Assembly: GCF_024213195.1 (NCBI RefSeq)
Contig: NZ_JANAVF010000009.1
Coordinates: 186,001 to 250,000, forward strand
Source of the DNA: Streptomyces sp. TBY4
GTDB lineage: Bacteria; Actinomycetota; Actinomycetes; Streptomycetales; Streptomycetaceae
Reading direction: 5' to 3'
Length of the DNA: 64,000 bases
The notes under the pieces were generated by a model. That model saw only the letters and a list, made by a program, of their open reading frames with translations. It ran no database searches and had not been told where the DNA came from. Position 1 is the stretch's first letter, and the number at the start of each line of letters is the position of its first letter. Positions 15,120 to 23,703 of the stretch are shown one piece after another. Made by a program: the position numbers and the translations under genes.

Positions 15120-15854
15120 TTACAGATCCCGACCCGGTGGTGCGTCCCACCCCGGGACCGTCGGCAGCACCTGCTCGGCGACGCGCAGCAGGACCGCGTC
15201 GTCGGGCAGCGCGCCGTCGGAGCGCCACAGGCTCACTTCGAAGGAGCCGCCGCCGTCCTCCGGGTCCCGGGCCACCACGAGGGCGCGGATCGGGAGGCCG
15301 GGGCCGGCGCTCGTACTGCCGCCGCCCGGGCGGAGGCTGATGCTGATGGTGCGGTCCGAGTAGAAGGCGGCCGGGCGGCCCAGGACCGTCCGCGGTGCCG
15401 TGCGGTCTCCCAGGAGTCCGGCGACCGTGGCGACCGTCACCCGGCCGTAGGAGGCCCTCATGTGCACGGTGTAGGTCTCGAACTCGACCTCGGCCGTGGG
15501 GCTGTGGATCTCCCGGTCGCCGTCGGCGGGCTTGATGCCGCTGCTCCCGCCCTGGGCGCTCTTCGCGCGCTCCCCGGGTATGCCCAGCAGGTCGGGGAGA
15601 TCAGGGCGGTGCAGTGCCGTGCACAGCTCGGCCCCGGAGGCCTGCCCGGGCGGCAGCTCCCCGGCCTTCGCCGGCGTCTTCCCGGACCCGGCGCTCCAGC
15701 AGGCGGCGGGCTCGGGCTCACCGCCCGACCCCGTCGATTCCCCGACCACCCAGAGCCCGGCCCCGAGCCCCCCGATCAGAGCCACGGCCGTGAGGGCCTG
15801 CCCCCAGGCGGCGCCCGCCGTGATCGTCCCGCTGCCTTCGGTCATGTCCCCCAC
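15120..15854 (-). CDS. DUF6215-like membrane-anchored protein
   Basis: 244 residues with one N-terminal transmembrane helix (ALTAVALIGGLGAGLWVVGE, residues about 20-39) and an extracytoplasmic domain containing ACWSAGSGKTPAKAGELPPG, LCTALHRPDLPDLLGIPGER, VEFETYTVHMRASYGRVTVA and a C-terminal beta/alpha part. It resembles the Streptomyces DUF6215 group. Function is unknown. The stop is 6 bp from the convergent VOC stop. Confidence 0.65.
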   Translation of the reverse strand: MGDMTEGSGTITAGAAWGQALTAVALIGGLGAGLWVVGESTGSGGEPEPAACWSAGSGKTPAKAGELPPGQASGAELCTALHRPDLPDLLGIPGERAKSAQGGSSGIKPADGDREIHSPTAEVEFETYTVHMRASYGRVTVATVAGLLGDRTAPRTVLGRPAAFYSDRTISISLRPGGGSTSAGPGLPIRALVVARDPEDGGGSFEVSLWRSDGALPDDAVLLRVAEQVLPTVPGWDAPPGRDL

Positions 15855-15933
15855 CTGCTGTGATCCCCCGATACGCGCCCGGGGACCCTAACCCGTGATC
15901 GCCGGGGCTACAACGGAGTAACGGTGGGCGGGG

Positions 15934-16245
15934 CTACAGGATGAACAGGCTCATGCCGGGGGCGGGGCGGACGAGCTGACCCGGCAGGACGGAGCCGGTC
16001 ACCCGGCCGTCACAGTGGGGTCCCGACCACAGGAAGGCGGTCCCGTCCGTGAAGTTGGCCACCTCCGAGGGCACGAAGTCGCCCAACGGGTAGCAGCCGG
16101 ACGGATCGTGGATCGCCGCCCGGTCGATGAACAGCACCCCGTCCGCCGCCCGCGCCGCGCCCGGAGCCGCCAGCGCCAGCGTCAGCGCCGCCGCGCACGC
16201 CCCCAGTACCCGTACCGCCCGCACCACGCGTCGTGTCTCGCGCAT
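15934..16245 (-). CDS. Small secreted protein
   Basis: 103 residues: a Sec signal peptide (VLGACAAALTLALAAPGAAR-AADG) followed by a roughly 65-residue mature domain with two cysteines (SGCYPLGDF and GPHCDGRVTG) that may form one disulfide. The spacing and the C-terminal GxSLFIL recall small peptidase-inhibitor I36-like exoproteins, but the match is weak. Single gene. Confidence 0.6.
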   Translation of the reverse strand: MRETRRVVRAVRVLGACAAALTLALAAPGAARAADGVLFIDRAAIHDPSGCYPLGDFVPSEVANFTDGTAFLWSGPHCDGRVTGSVLPGQLVRPAPGMSLFIL

Positions 16246-16398
16246 CCCGGTCCACCTGCCTCAATCTTCGCGCCGCAATCCATGTCGTCACCGACAGTAG
16301 GGTGTTGCTACTCAACGTGACACGGCGTGCGGGGGTGCGGGAGGGGCGCGCGAGGCGCGGGAAACGCCGGGAAATCCTGGGGCGGGTGAGGGGTGCGT

Positions 16399-16412
16399 CC
16401 TGATCGATCAGG
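16399..16412. promoter_or_regulatory. Perfect 14-bp palindrome upstream of the VOC/DUF1905 operon
   Basis: CCTGATCGATCAGG is a perfect palindrome about 30 bp upstream of a TAGCCT -10-like hexamer (16443-16448), which precedes ATG 16509 by 60 bp. It is a plausible operator; the cognate regulator is unknown. Confidence 0.45.
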
Positions 16413-16508
16413 ATTCGAGAAGCGGGCTCACCCAACTGCCTCTAGCCTGATGATCGTTGGCCGGCGCGCACGCGCGGCACGTATCCATCCACAGGGCAGG
16501 AGCAAGAC

Positions 16509-16922
16509 ATGAAGGCGCACGTCAGCTCGATCCTTCTTGGCGTCAGGGACATGGACCGGGCCAAGCAGTTCTACACGGAGGGTCTCGGCTGGAAGATCGA
16601 GAACGACTTCGGGATCTCGGTGTTCTTCGCGTCCGACGGCGCTTCGCCCGTCGGCTTCTACAGCCGCGAAGGCCTGGCCGGCCAGGTGGGCACGGACCCG
16701 GAGGGCAGCGGCTTCAGCGGGCTGGTCCTGACCTACGTGGTCCGCAGTGAGGCGCGGGTCGACGAGATCATGGCGGAGGCCCAGCAGGCCGGCGCCAAGA
16801 TCCTCAACCCCGCGGGCGCCCTGCCGTGGGGCGGGTACGGCGGCACCTTCGCCGACCCGGAGGGCTACATCTGGAGCCTCGGCTACAGCGACCAGGGGAC
16901 CGACCAGCCTTACGCGGAGTAG
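16509..16922 (+). CDS. VOC superfamily protein
   Basis: 137 residues with the two-module VOC fold: SSILLGVRDMDRAKQFYTEG, LGWKIENDFGISVFFASDGA, VDEIMAEAQQAGAKILNPAG, and the closing GGTFADPEGYIWSLGYSDQG. Substrate unknown. GGCAGGAGC provides an RBS 8-10 nt before ATG 16509. The next gene begins 9 bp after the stop, so the two form an operon. Confidence 0.86.
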   Translation: MKAHVSSILLGVRDMDRAKQFYTEGLGWKIENDFGISVFFASDGASPVGFYSREGLAGQVGTDPEGSGFSGLVLTYVVRSEARVDEIMAEAQQAGAKILNPAGALPWGGYGGTFADPEGYIWSLGYSDQGTDQPYAE

Positions 16923-16931
16923 GAGAAGACC

Positions 16932-17366
16932 TTGAAGTTTCGGACCCGTGTAGAGCCGCCCGAGCCCATGCGGGGCCTGGAGGTCCCGCCCGAGGTGATG
17001 GCGGCGCTCGGCGAGGGCTCGCGGCCCCCGGTCACGATCACCATCAACGGGCATTCCTGGAGGAGCAGGATCGCCCACCTGCGCGGCCGCCACCTGATCG
17101 GCCTCAGCCATGCCAACCGGCATGCCGCCGAGGTGGAGATCGGCGAGGAGATCGAGGTCGAGGTGGAACTCGACACCGAGCCGCGCGTGGTCGTCGAGCC
17201 CGCGGACTTCGCCGAGGCCCTGGACGAGGACCCGGCCGCCCGCGCCGCGTACGACAGCCTCACCTACAGCCGCAAGCGCGAGCACGTGCGCGCCATCGAG
17301 GGCGCGAAGCTGCCCGAGACGCGCCGGCGCCGCATCGAGAAGGCCGTCGCCACCCTGCGGGGCTGA
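16932..17366 (+). CDS. DUF1905/YdeI-like protein
   Basis: 144 residues starting at TTG 16932 with GGAGAAG 6-9 nt upstream. The N-terminal half is a DUF1905 domain (LEVPPEVMAALGEGSRPPVT, ITINGHSWRSRIAHLRGRHL, EVEIGEEIEVEVELDTEPRV). The C-terminal half is the YdeI/OmpD-associated helical segment (DPAARAAYDSLTYSRKREHV, ETRRRRIEKAVATLRG). No biochemical role is established. It is co-transcribed with the VOC gene. Confidence 0.85.
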   Translation: MKFRTRVEPPEPMRGLEVPPEVMAALGEGSRPPVTITINGHSWRSRIAHLRGRHLIGLSHANRHAAEVEIGEEIEVEVELDTEPRVVVEPADFAEALDEDPAARAAYDSLTYSRKREHVRAIEGAKLPETRRRRIEKAVATLRG

Positions 17367-17430
17367 CCGGCGGCCGACTCCGAACTCCGGCCGAAGTCTC
17401 ACACTGGGGGTGTACGGGGGGACGACTGCT

Positions 17431-17465
17431 TTGCATAAACGTGCGGTCGTACGTATAGTCATGCC
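17431..17465 (+). promoter_or_regulatory. argC promoter with ARG-box-like operator
   Basis: TTGCAT (17431-17436), 17-bp spacer, TATAGT (17454-17459), with half-sites GCAT at 17433 and ATGC at 17461. The same 35-nt layout occurs before argG at 26709-26743, column for column (TTG, AAAC, ATAGT, ATGCC shared). In Streptomyces ArgR binds ARG boxes of GCAT/ATGC character, so this is the likely ArgR-repressed promoter of argCJBDR. Confidence 0.8.
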
Positions 17466-17483
17466 ATCGAGGAGGAGGGTCCG

Positions 17484-18512
17484 ATGGTGGTACGTGTAGC
17501 GGTGGCCGGTGCGAGCGGATACGCGGGCGGGGAGGTGTTGCGCCTGCTCCTGGCCCACCCCGAGGTCGAGATCGGCGCGCTGACCGCGAACTCCAACGCC
17601 GGGCAGCCGCTCGGCGCGCTCCAGCCGCACCTGGTGCCGCTGGCCGGACGCGTGCTGGAGGCGACCACGCCCGAGGTGCTCTCCGGACATGATGTCGTCT
17701 TTCTGGCCCTCCCGCACGGCCAGTCCGCCGCCGTGGCCGCCCAGCTCGGCGAGGACGTCCTCGTCGTCGACATGGGCGCCGACCACCGGCTCCAGGACTC
17801 CGCCGACTGGGACAAGTTCTACGGCGCCCCGCACGCCGGGACCTGGCCCTACGGCCTCCCCGAGCTGCCCGGCGCCCGCGCCGCCCTGGCCGGCTCCAAG
17901 CGCATCGCCGTCCCCGGCTGCTACCCGACCGCCGTCTCGCTCGCGCTGTTCCCGGCCTACGCCGCACAGCTCGCCGAGCCCGAGGCCGTGATCGTCGCCG
18001 CCTCCGGCACCTCCGGCGCCGGCAAGGCGCTCAAGCCGAACCTGCTCGGCTCCGAGGTCATGGGCTCCATGAGCCCGTACGGGGTGGGCGGCGGCCACCG
18101 GCACACGCCCGAGATGGTGCAGAACCTCAGCCCGGTCGCCGGACAGCGGGTCTCCGTCTCCTTCACGCCCACGCTGGCCCCGATGCCCCGCGGCATCCTG
18201 GCCACCTGCACCGCCAAGGCGCTGCCGGGCACCACGGCCGACGCGGTCCGCGCCGCGTACGAGAAGGCGTACGCGGACGAGCCCTTCGTGCACCTGCTGC
18301 CCGAGGGCCAGTGGCCGGCGACGGCCTCCGTCTACGGTTCCAACGCCGTTCAGATCCAGGTCGCGTACGACGAGTCCGCGCAGCGGATCATCGCGATCAG
18401 CGCCATCGACAACCTCACCAAGGGGACCGCCGGCGGCGCGGTCCAGAGCATGAACATCGCCCTCGGCCTCCACGAGAGCCTGGGTCTTTCCACGATCGGA
18501 GTCGCACCGTGA
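17484..18512 (+). CDS. argC: N-acetyl-gamma-glutamyl-phosphate reductase
   Basis: 342 residues. It catalyses the third step of arginine synthesis, NADPH-dependent reduction of N-acetylglutamyl phosphate to the semialdehyde. N-terminal nucleotide motif VRVAVAGASGYAGGEVLRLL, and the active-site cysteine in RIAVPGCYPTAVSLALFPAY; ASGTSGAGKALKPNLLGSEV and GGGHRHTPEM are family hallmarks. GAGGAGGAG lies 6-10 nt before ATG 17484. Its stop overlaps the argJ GTG by 4 nt, the first of three such couplings in the operon. The family length is about 340. Confidence 0.97.
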   Translation: MVVRVAVAGASGYAGGEVLRLLLAHPEVEIGALTANSNAGQPLGALQPHLVPLAGRVLEATTPEVLSGHDVVFLALPHGQSAAVAAQLGEDVLVVDMGADHRLQDSADWDKFYGAPHAGTWPYGLPELPGARAALAGSKRIAVPGCYPTAVSLALFPAYAAQLAEPEAVIVAASGTSGAGKALKPNLLGSEVMGSMSPYGVGGGHRHTPEMVQNLSPVAGQRVSVSFTPTLAPMPRGILATCTAKALPGTTADAVRAAYEKAYADEPFVHLLPEGQWPATASVYGSNAVQIQVAYDESAQRIIAISAIDNLTKGTAGGAVQSMNIALGLHESLGLSTIGVAP

Positions 18513-19666
18513 CGGTCACGGCAGCACAGGGGTTCACGGCGGCGGGCATCGCCGCCGGGATCAAGGCGAACGGCAATCCCGACCTGGCCCTCGTGGTCAA
18601 CCACGGGCCGCGCCTGGCCGCGGCGGGCGTCTTCACCTCCAACCGGGTCAAGGCCGCTCCCGTGCACTGGTCCGAGCAGGTCCTGCGCGGCGGCACCGTC
18701 AGCGCGGTCGTCCTCAACTCCGGCGGCGCCAACGCCTGCACCGGCCCCAAGGGGTTCCAGGACACCCACGCCACCGCCGAGAAGGTCGCAGAGGTCCTGG
18801 GCGGCGAGGTCAACGCCGGCGAGGTCGCCGTCGCGTCCACCGGCCTGATCGGCGTCCTGCTCCCGATGGACAAGCTGCTCCCCGGCATCGGGACCGCGGC
18901 CGCCGCACTCTCCGCCGACGGCGGCGAGGCCGCCGCCATCGCCATCAAGACCACCGACACGGTCCACAAGACGGCCGTCGCCGGCCAGGACGGCTGGACC
19001 GTCGGCGGCATGGCCAAGGGCGCGGGCATGCTCGCCCCGGGCCTGGCCACCATGCTCGTCGTCCTCACCACCGACGCCGACCTAGACAGCGCCACCCTCG
19101 ACAAGGCGCTGCGCGCCGCGACCCGCACCACCTTCGACCGGGTCGACTCCGACGGCTGCATGTCCACCAACGACACGGTGCTGCTGCTCGCCTCCGGTGC
19201 CTCCGGCCAGGTGCCGGCGTACGAGGCGTTCGCGGAAGCCGTGCGCACGGTCTGCTCCGACCTGGCCCGCCAGCTGATCGGCGACGCCGAGGGCGCCAGC
19301 AAGGACATCCGCATCGAGGTCATCGGCGCGGCCACCGAGGAGGACGCGGTCGAGGTCGGCCGGTCCATCGCCCGGAACAACCTGCTCAAGTGCGCCATCC
19401 ACGGCGAGGACCCGAACTGGGGCCGCGTCCTGTCCGCGATCGGCACCACGAAGGCCGCCTTCGACCCGGACCGGCTGAACGTCGCCATCAACGACGTCTG
19501 GGTCTGCAAGAACGGCTCCGTCGGCGAGGACCGCGACCTGGTGAGCATGAAGGGCCGGGAGGTCCGCATCACCGCCGACCTGTCCACCGGCTCCGAGTCC
19601 GCGGTCATCTGGGCCAACGACCTGACCGCCGAGTACGTCCACGAGAACAGCGCGTACTCCTCATGA
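18509..19666 (+). CDS. argJ: Bifunctional ornithine acetyltransferase/N-acetylglutamate synthase
   Basis: 385 residues. It transfers the acetyl group from N-acetylornithine to glutamate, recycling acetyl in the cyclic arginine pathway; some members also use acetyl-CoA. The self-cleavage region is intact: GGMAKGAGMLAPGLATMLVV, where scission before the Thr in ATML yields two chains and frees the nucleophile. CTGPKGFQDTHATAEKVAEV and LLKCAIHGEDPNWGRVLSAI are further family segments. GTG 18509 overlaps the argC stop, and the stop overlaps the argB ATG. Confidence 0.97.
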   Translation: MTVTAAQGFTAAGIAAGIKANGNPDLALVVNHGPRLAAAGVFTSNRVKAAPVHWSEQVLRGGTVSAVVLNSGGANACTGPKGFQDTHATAEKVAEVLGGEVNAGEVAVASTGLIGVLLPMDKLLPGIGTAAAALSADGGEAAAIAIKTTDTVHKTAVAGQDGWTVGGMAKGAGMLAPGLATMLVVLTTDADLDSATLDKALRAATRTTFDRVDSDGCMSTNDTVLLLASGASGQVPAYEAFAEAVRTVCSDLARQLIGDAEGASKDIRIEVIGAATEEDAVEVGRSIARNNLLKCAIHGEDPNWGRVLSAIGTTKAAFDPDRLNVAINDVWVCKNGSVGEDRDLVSMKGREVRITADLSTGSESAVIWANDLTAEYVHENSAYSS

Positions 19667-20586
19667 GCACCGCACGCAGGCACACCGCCCTGCCCAAGGC
19701 CGAGATCCTCATCGAAGCCCTGCCCTGGCTGACCCGGCACAACGGCAAGATCGTCGTCATCAAGTTCGGCGGCAACGCCATGATCGACGAGGACCTGAAG
19801 GCCGCCTTCGCCCAGGACGTCGTCTTCCTGCGCCAGGCCGGCCTGAAGCCGGTCGTCGTGCACGGCGGCGGCCCGCAGATCAACGCCCAGCTCGACAAGC
19901 AGGGCCTGGTCAGCGAGTTCAAGGCGGGGCTGCGCGTCACCACGCCCGAGGCCATGGACGTCGTACGGATGGTCCTGGCGGGGCAGGTCCAGCGCGAGCT
20001 GGTCGGGCTGCTCAACCAGCACGGGCCGCTGGCCGTTGGCATGACGGGCGAGGATGCGCACACCATCACTGCCACCAAGCACACGCCCGAGATCGACGGC
20101 GAGAGCGTCGACATCGGGCGGGTCGGCGAGATCACGGCCATCGACACCGGCGCGATCGAAGCGCTGCTGGCGGACGGCCGGATCCCGGTGATCTCCTCCA
20201 TCGCGCGCAGCGCCGACGACCACCACGTGTACAACGTGAACGCCGACACGGCCGCCGCGGCGCTCGCCGCCGCGCTCGGCGCCGAGACGCTGATGGTCCT
20301 CACCGACGTGGAGGGGCTCTACGCGGACTGGCCCAACAGCGACGAGGTCATCAGCAGGCTCACCGTCAGCCAGCTGGAGAAGCTCCTGCCCGAGCTTTCC
20401 AGCGGCATGGTCCCGAAGATGGAGGGCTGCCTGCACGCCGTCCGCAACGGAGTGACCACCGCCCGCGTGATCGACGGGCGGGTCCAGCACTCGATCCTGC
20501 TGGAGATCTTCACCGACGAGGGAATCGGCACGATGGTCGTGCCCGACTCCCAGGCAGCAGCGACCCAGGGAGGGGACCCCGCATGA
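19663..20586 (+). CDS. argB: Acetylglutamate kinase
   Basis: 307 residues of the amino-acid kinase fold; phosphorylates N-acetylglutamate, typically the arginine-feedback-sensitive step. Motifs: KIVVIKFGGNAMIDEDLKAA (Lys for phosphate), KPVVVHGGGPQINAQLDKQG, NVNADTAAAALAAALGAETL, LTDVEGLYADWPN, and SSGMVPKMEGCLHAVRNGV. The N-terminal extension before IEALPWLTRH fits arginine-inhibited hexameric enzymes. Coupled by 4-nt overlaps to argJ and argD. Confidence 0.97.
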   Translation: MSTARRHTALPKAEILIEALPWLTRHNGKIVVIKFGGNAMIDEDLKAAFAQDVVFLRQAGLKPVVVHGGGPQINAQLDKQGLVSEFKAGLRVTTPEAMDVVRMVLAGQVQRELVGLLNQHGPLAVGMTGEDAHTITATKHTPEIDGESVDIGRVGEITAIDTGAIEALLADGRIPVISSIARSADDHHVYNVNADTAAAALAAALGAETLMVLTDVEGLYADWPNSDEVISRLTVSQLEKLLPELSSGMVPKMEGCLHAVRNGVTTARVIDGRVQHSILLEIFTDEGIGTMVVPDSQAAATQGGDPA

Positions 20587-21797
20587 CCGGCAACCAGGCC
20601 ACCAGCAACCAGCACTTTGCCGCCCGCTGGCAGGGCGCGCTGACCAACAACTACGGCACCCCCGCGCTGGCTCTCGTACGCGGCGATGGCGCCCAGGTCT
20701 GGGACGCGGACGGCAAGCAGTACACCGACTTCGTCGGCGGCATCGCGGTCAACGCCCTCGGCCACGCGCACCCCGCCATCGTCACCGCCGTGACCGAGCA
20801 GATCTCCACCCTGGGCCACGTCTCCAACCTCTACGCCTCCGAGCCGGTCCTCGCCCTCGGCGAGCGGCTGCTCCAGCTCTTCGGCCGCCCCGGCAAGGTT
20901 TTCTTCTGCAACTCCGGAGCCGAGGCCGTCGAAGGCGCCTTCAAGATCGGCCGGCTGACCGGGCGGACCCACATGGTGTCCACCTCCGGCGGCTTCCACG
21001 GCCGGACCATGGGCGCCCTCGCGCTCACCGGCCAGCCCTCGAAGCAGGACCCCTTCCTGCCGCTCCCCGGAGACGTCACGCACGTCCCGTACGGCGATGT
21101 GGAGGCCCTGCGGGCCGCCGTCACCGAAGAGACCGCGTTCGTGATCATCGAGCCGATCCAGGGCGAGAACGGCGTGGTCGTACCCCCCGCCGGGTACCTG
21201 ACGGCCGCCCGCGAGATCACCCGGGCCACCGGCACCCTGCTCGTCCTCGACGAGGTGCAGACCGGCATCGGGCGCTGCGGCCAGTGGTTCGAGCACCAGG
21301 CGCACGAGGGCGTCGAGCCGGACATCGTCACGCTCGCGAAGGGTCTCGGCGGCGGTCTGCCGATCGGCGCCGTCGTCGCCTTCGGGCCCGTGGCCGACCT
21401 GCTGCAGCCCGGCCAGCACGGCACCACCTTCGGCGGCAACCCGATCGCGTGCGCCGCCGGCCTCGCCGTGGTCGACACCATCGCCGCCGACGGGCTCCTC
21501 GACCAGGTCAAGGAGCGCGGCGAGCGCCTGCGGAGCGGAATCGAGGGATTCGCACACCCGCTCGTCTCGCACGTCCGCGGCGCGGGCCTTCTGCTGGGTA
21601 TCGTGCTGACCGAGCCGCTCGCACCGCAGGTCCAGCGCGCGGCTCAGGACGCCGGCTTCCTGGTCAACGCGCCCGCCCCCGACGTCGTACGGCTCATGCC
21701 TCCGTACGTGCTCTCCGAGGCCGAGGCGGACGTGTTCCTGCGGGCCCTGCCCGGCGTGCTCGACGCAGCGAAGTCCGCCGCAGGCGTGGACGGATGA
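20583..21797 (+). CDS. argD: Acetylornithine aminotransferase
   Basis: 404 residues, a class-III PLP aminotransferase making N-acetylornithine from the semialdehyde and glutamate. Motifs: FVGGIAVNALGHAHPAIV, CNSGAEAVEGAFKIGR, GGFHGRTMGALALTGQ, LLVLDEVQTGIGRCGQWF (PLP Asp), and IVTLAKGLGGGLPIGAVVAF containing the Schiff-base Lys. It overlaps argB by 4 nt and precedes argR by 22 bp. No argF is present in this window. Confidence 0.97.
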   Translation: MTGNQATSNQHFAARWQGALTNNYGTPALALVRGDGAQVWDADGKQYTDFVGGIAVNALGHAHPAIVTAVTEQISTLGHVSNLYASEPVLALGERLLQLFGRPGKVFFCNSGAEAVEGAFKIGRLTGRTHMVSTSGGFHGRTMGALALTGQPSKQDPFLPLPGDVTHVPYGDVEALRAAVTEETAFVIIEPIQGENGVVVPPAGYLTAAREITRATGTLLVLDEVQTGIGRCGQWFEHQAHEGVEPDIVTLAKGLGGGLPIGAVVAFGPVADLLQPGQHGTTFGGNPIACAAGLAVVDTIAADGLLDQVKERGERLRSGIEGFAHPLVSHVRGAGLLLGIVLTEPLAPQVQRAAQDAGFLVNAPAPDVVRLMPPYVLSEAEADVFLRALPGVLDAAKSAAGVDG

Positions 21798-21819
21798 TCA
21801 AACGGGGAATGGGACGACG

Positions 21820-22356
21820 ATGAGCCAGGCGCAGGACCACGAGCCGAACGGCCAGTCCGTTCCGCAGACCCGCACCGCCCGCCACCGCCGGATCGTGGAC
21901 ATCCTCAACCGGCAGCCGGTCCGCTCCCAGAGCCAGCTGGCCAAGCTGCTCGCCGACGACGGGCTGAGCGTCACCCAGGCGACGCTCAGCCGCGACCTCG
22001 ACGAGCTCGGCGCGGTGAAGATCCGCAACACCGGCGGAGAGCTGATCTACGCGGTCCCCAGCGAGGGCGGCTTCCGCACCCCGCAGGCGCCGCTCGGTGA
22101 GTCGGCGAAGGAGGAGCGCATGCGGCGCCTCTCCGGCGAGCTGCTGATCTCGGCGGAGGCCTCCGCGAACCTCGTGGTCCTGCGCACCCCGCCGGGTGCG
22201 GCCCAGTTCCTCGCCTCCGCGATCGACCAGGCCGAGCTCCAGGCCATCCTCGGCACGATCGCGGGCGACGACACCCTGATGCTGATCAGCCGCGACCCGG
22301 CGGGCGGCCAGGCCCTCGCCGACCACCTGCTGAGGCTGGCCCAGAAGGAAGGCTGA
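21820..22356 (+). CDS. argR: Arginine repressor ArgR
   Basis: 178 residues. N-terminal winged helix (RHRRIVDILNRQPVRSQSQL, TQATLSRDLDELGAVKIR with the SR motif) and C-terminal arginine-binding hexamerisation domain with the GTIAGDDTLMLISRD signature. It represses arg genes when arginine is bound. As the last gene of argCJBDR it should be autoregulated through the argC promoter, and probably acts at the matching argG promoter. The roughly 18-residue N-terminal extension is usual for Streptomyces. Confidence 0.96.
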   Translation: MSQAQDHEPNGQSVPQTRTARHRRIVDILNRQPVRSQSQLAKLLADDGLSVTQATLSRDLDELGAVKIRNTGGELIYAVPSEGGFRTPQAPLGESAKEERMRRLSGELLISAEASANLVVLRTPPGAAQFLASAIDQAELQAILGTIAGDDTLMLISRDPAGGQALADHLLRLAQKEG

Positions 22357-22377
22357 CCTCCGGGTCATCCCCCCGGT

Positions 22378-23076
22378 TCAGTACCGCGTGACGGCCAGCG
22401 GGCCCGACTCCGTGCCGATCGCGATGTGCGGGTTCCTGCGCGGGTTCGCCCAGCGCAGCACCGCGCGCATCGCGTCCTCGGGGACGGAGACGCAGCCGGC
22501 CGTCGCGCCCTTGCCGTTCACGTGCAGGAAGATGCCCGCGCCCCGGCCCCGTACCGGCTCCTCGTAGTTGAAGGCGATGACCAGGGCGTGCGCGTACTGC
22601 CGCGCGTACGAGGTCAGGTGCTCGGCCTCGCCCGGCGCGCAGTCCGCGGGCAGCGGCTCCACCCAGCGGTTGTAGCTCCGCGAGGCGTTGTCCTGGCACC
22701 ACCAGGAGTCGGGGGTCACCCGCCGGTAGCGGTACGCCGTCCCGGCCGGGACGCGGGCGAGGCCGAAGGCGTAGGGGAGCGCGTACAGGCCGGCCGGGGT
22801 GGTGTTCGTGCCCTGGGTCCGGGTCGCGCCCTCGGTCAGCCCGTTCGCGCCGAACCGGGCCGGGGCGCTGCCCACCTCGTGCCAGCGCCCCGACCACCGG
22901 TTCCACCAGGTCAGGCGTCCGGTCGTGGAGCCGGGGGCCGGGGCCACCGCGGTGATCAGCTGGCTGCCGCCGCCGGTGTCGGCGAGCAGGTCGGGCAGCG
23001 GGGGACCGCCGTGGGGGTCCTGGGGCAGCAGGGTGGTGGCGAGCAGTGAGGCGGCGAGGAGCGCGGTACGCAGCAC
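22378..23076 (-). CDS. Secreted L,D-transpeptidase (YkuD) family protein
   Basis: 232 residues with an N-terminal signal peptide (LRTALLAASLLATTLLPQDP). The C-terminal half carries the YkuD-type active site: GIFLHVNGKGATAGCVSVPE, with the histidine and the nucleophilic cysteine in HVNGKGATAGCVSV. Upstream the domain shows TPAGLYALPYAFGLARVPAG. It probably cross-links or modifies peptidoglycan outside the membrane; members of this subgroup are also found as stand-alone exoproteins. It converges on argR with a 21-bp gap. Confidence 0.83.
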   Translation of the reverse strand: MLRTALLAASLLATTLLPQDPHGGPPLPDLLADTGGGSQLITAVAPAPGSTTGRLTWWNRWSGRWHEVGSAPARFGANGLTEGATRTQGTNTTPAGLYALPYAFGLARVPAGTAYRYRRVTPDSWWCQDNASRSYNRWVEPLPADCAPGEAEHLTSYARQYAHALVIAFNYEEPVRGRGAGIFLHVNGKGATAGCVSVPEDAMRAVLRWANPRRNPHIAIGTESGPLAVTRY

Positions 23077-23079
23077 ATG

Positions 23080-23661
<582 letters not shown>

Positions 23662-23703
23662 GATCCGATTATCGGTGCGACGGGGCCGGGCGAGACCGCA
23701 TTT

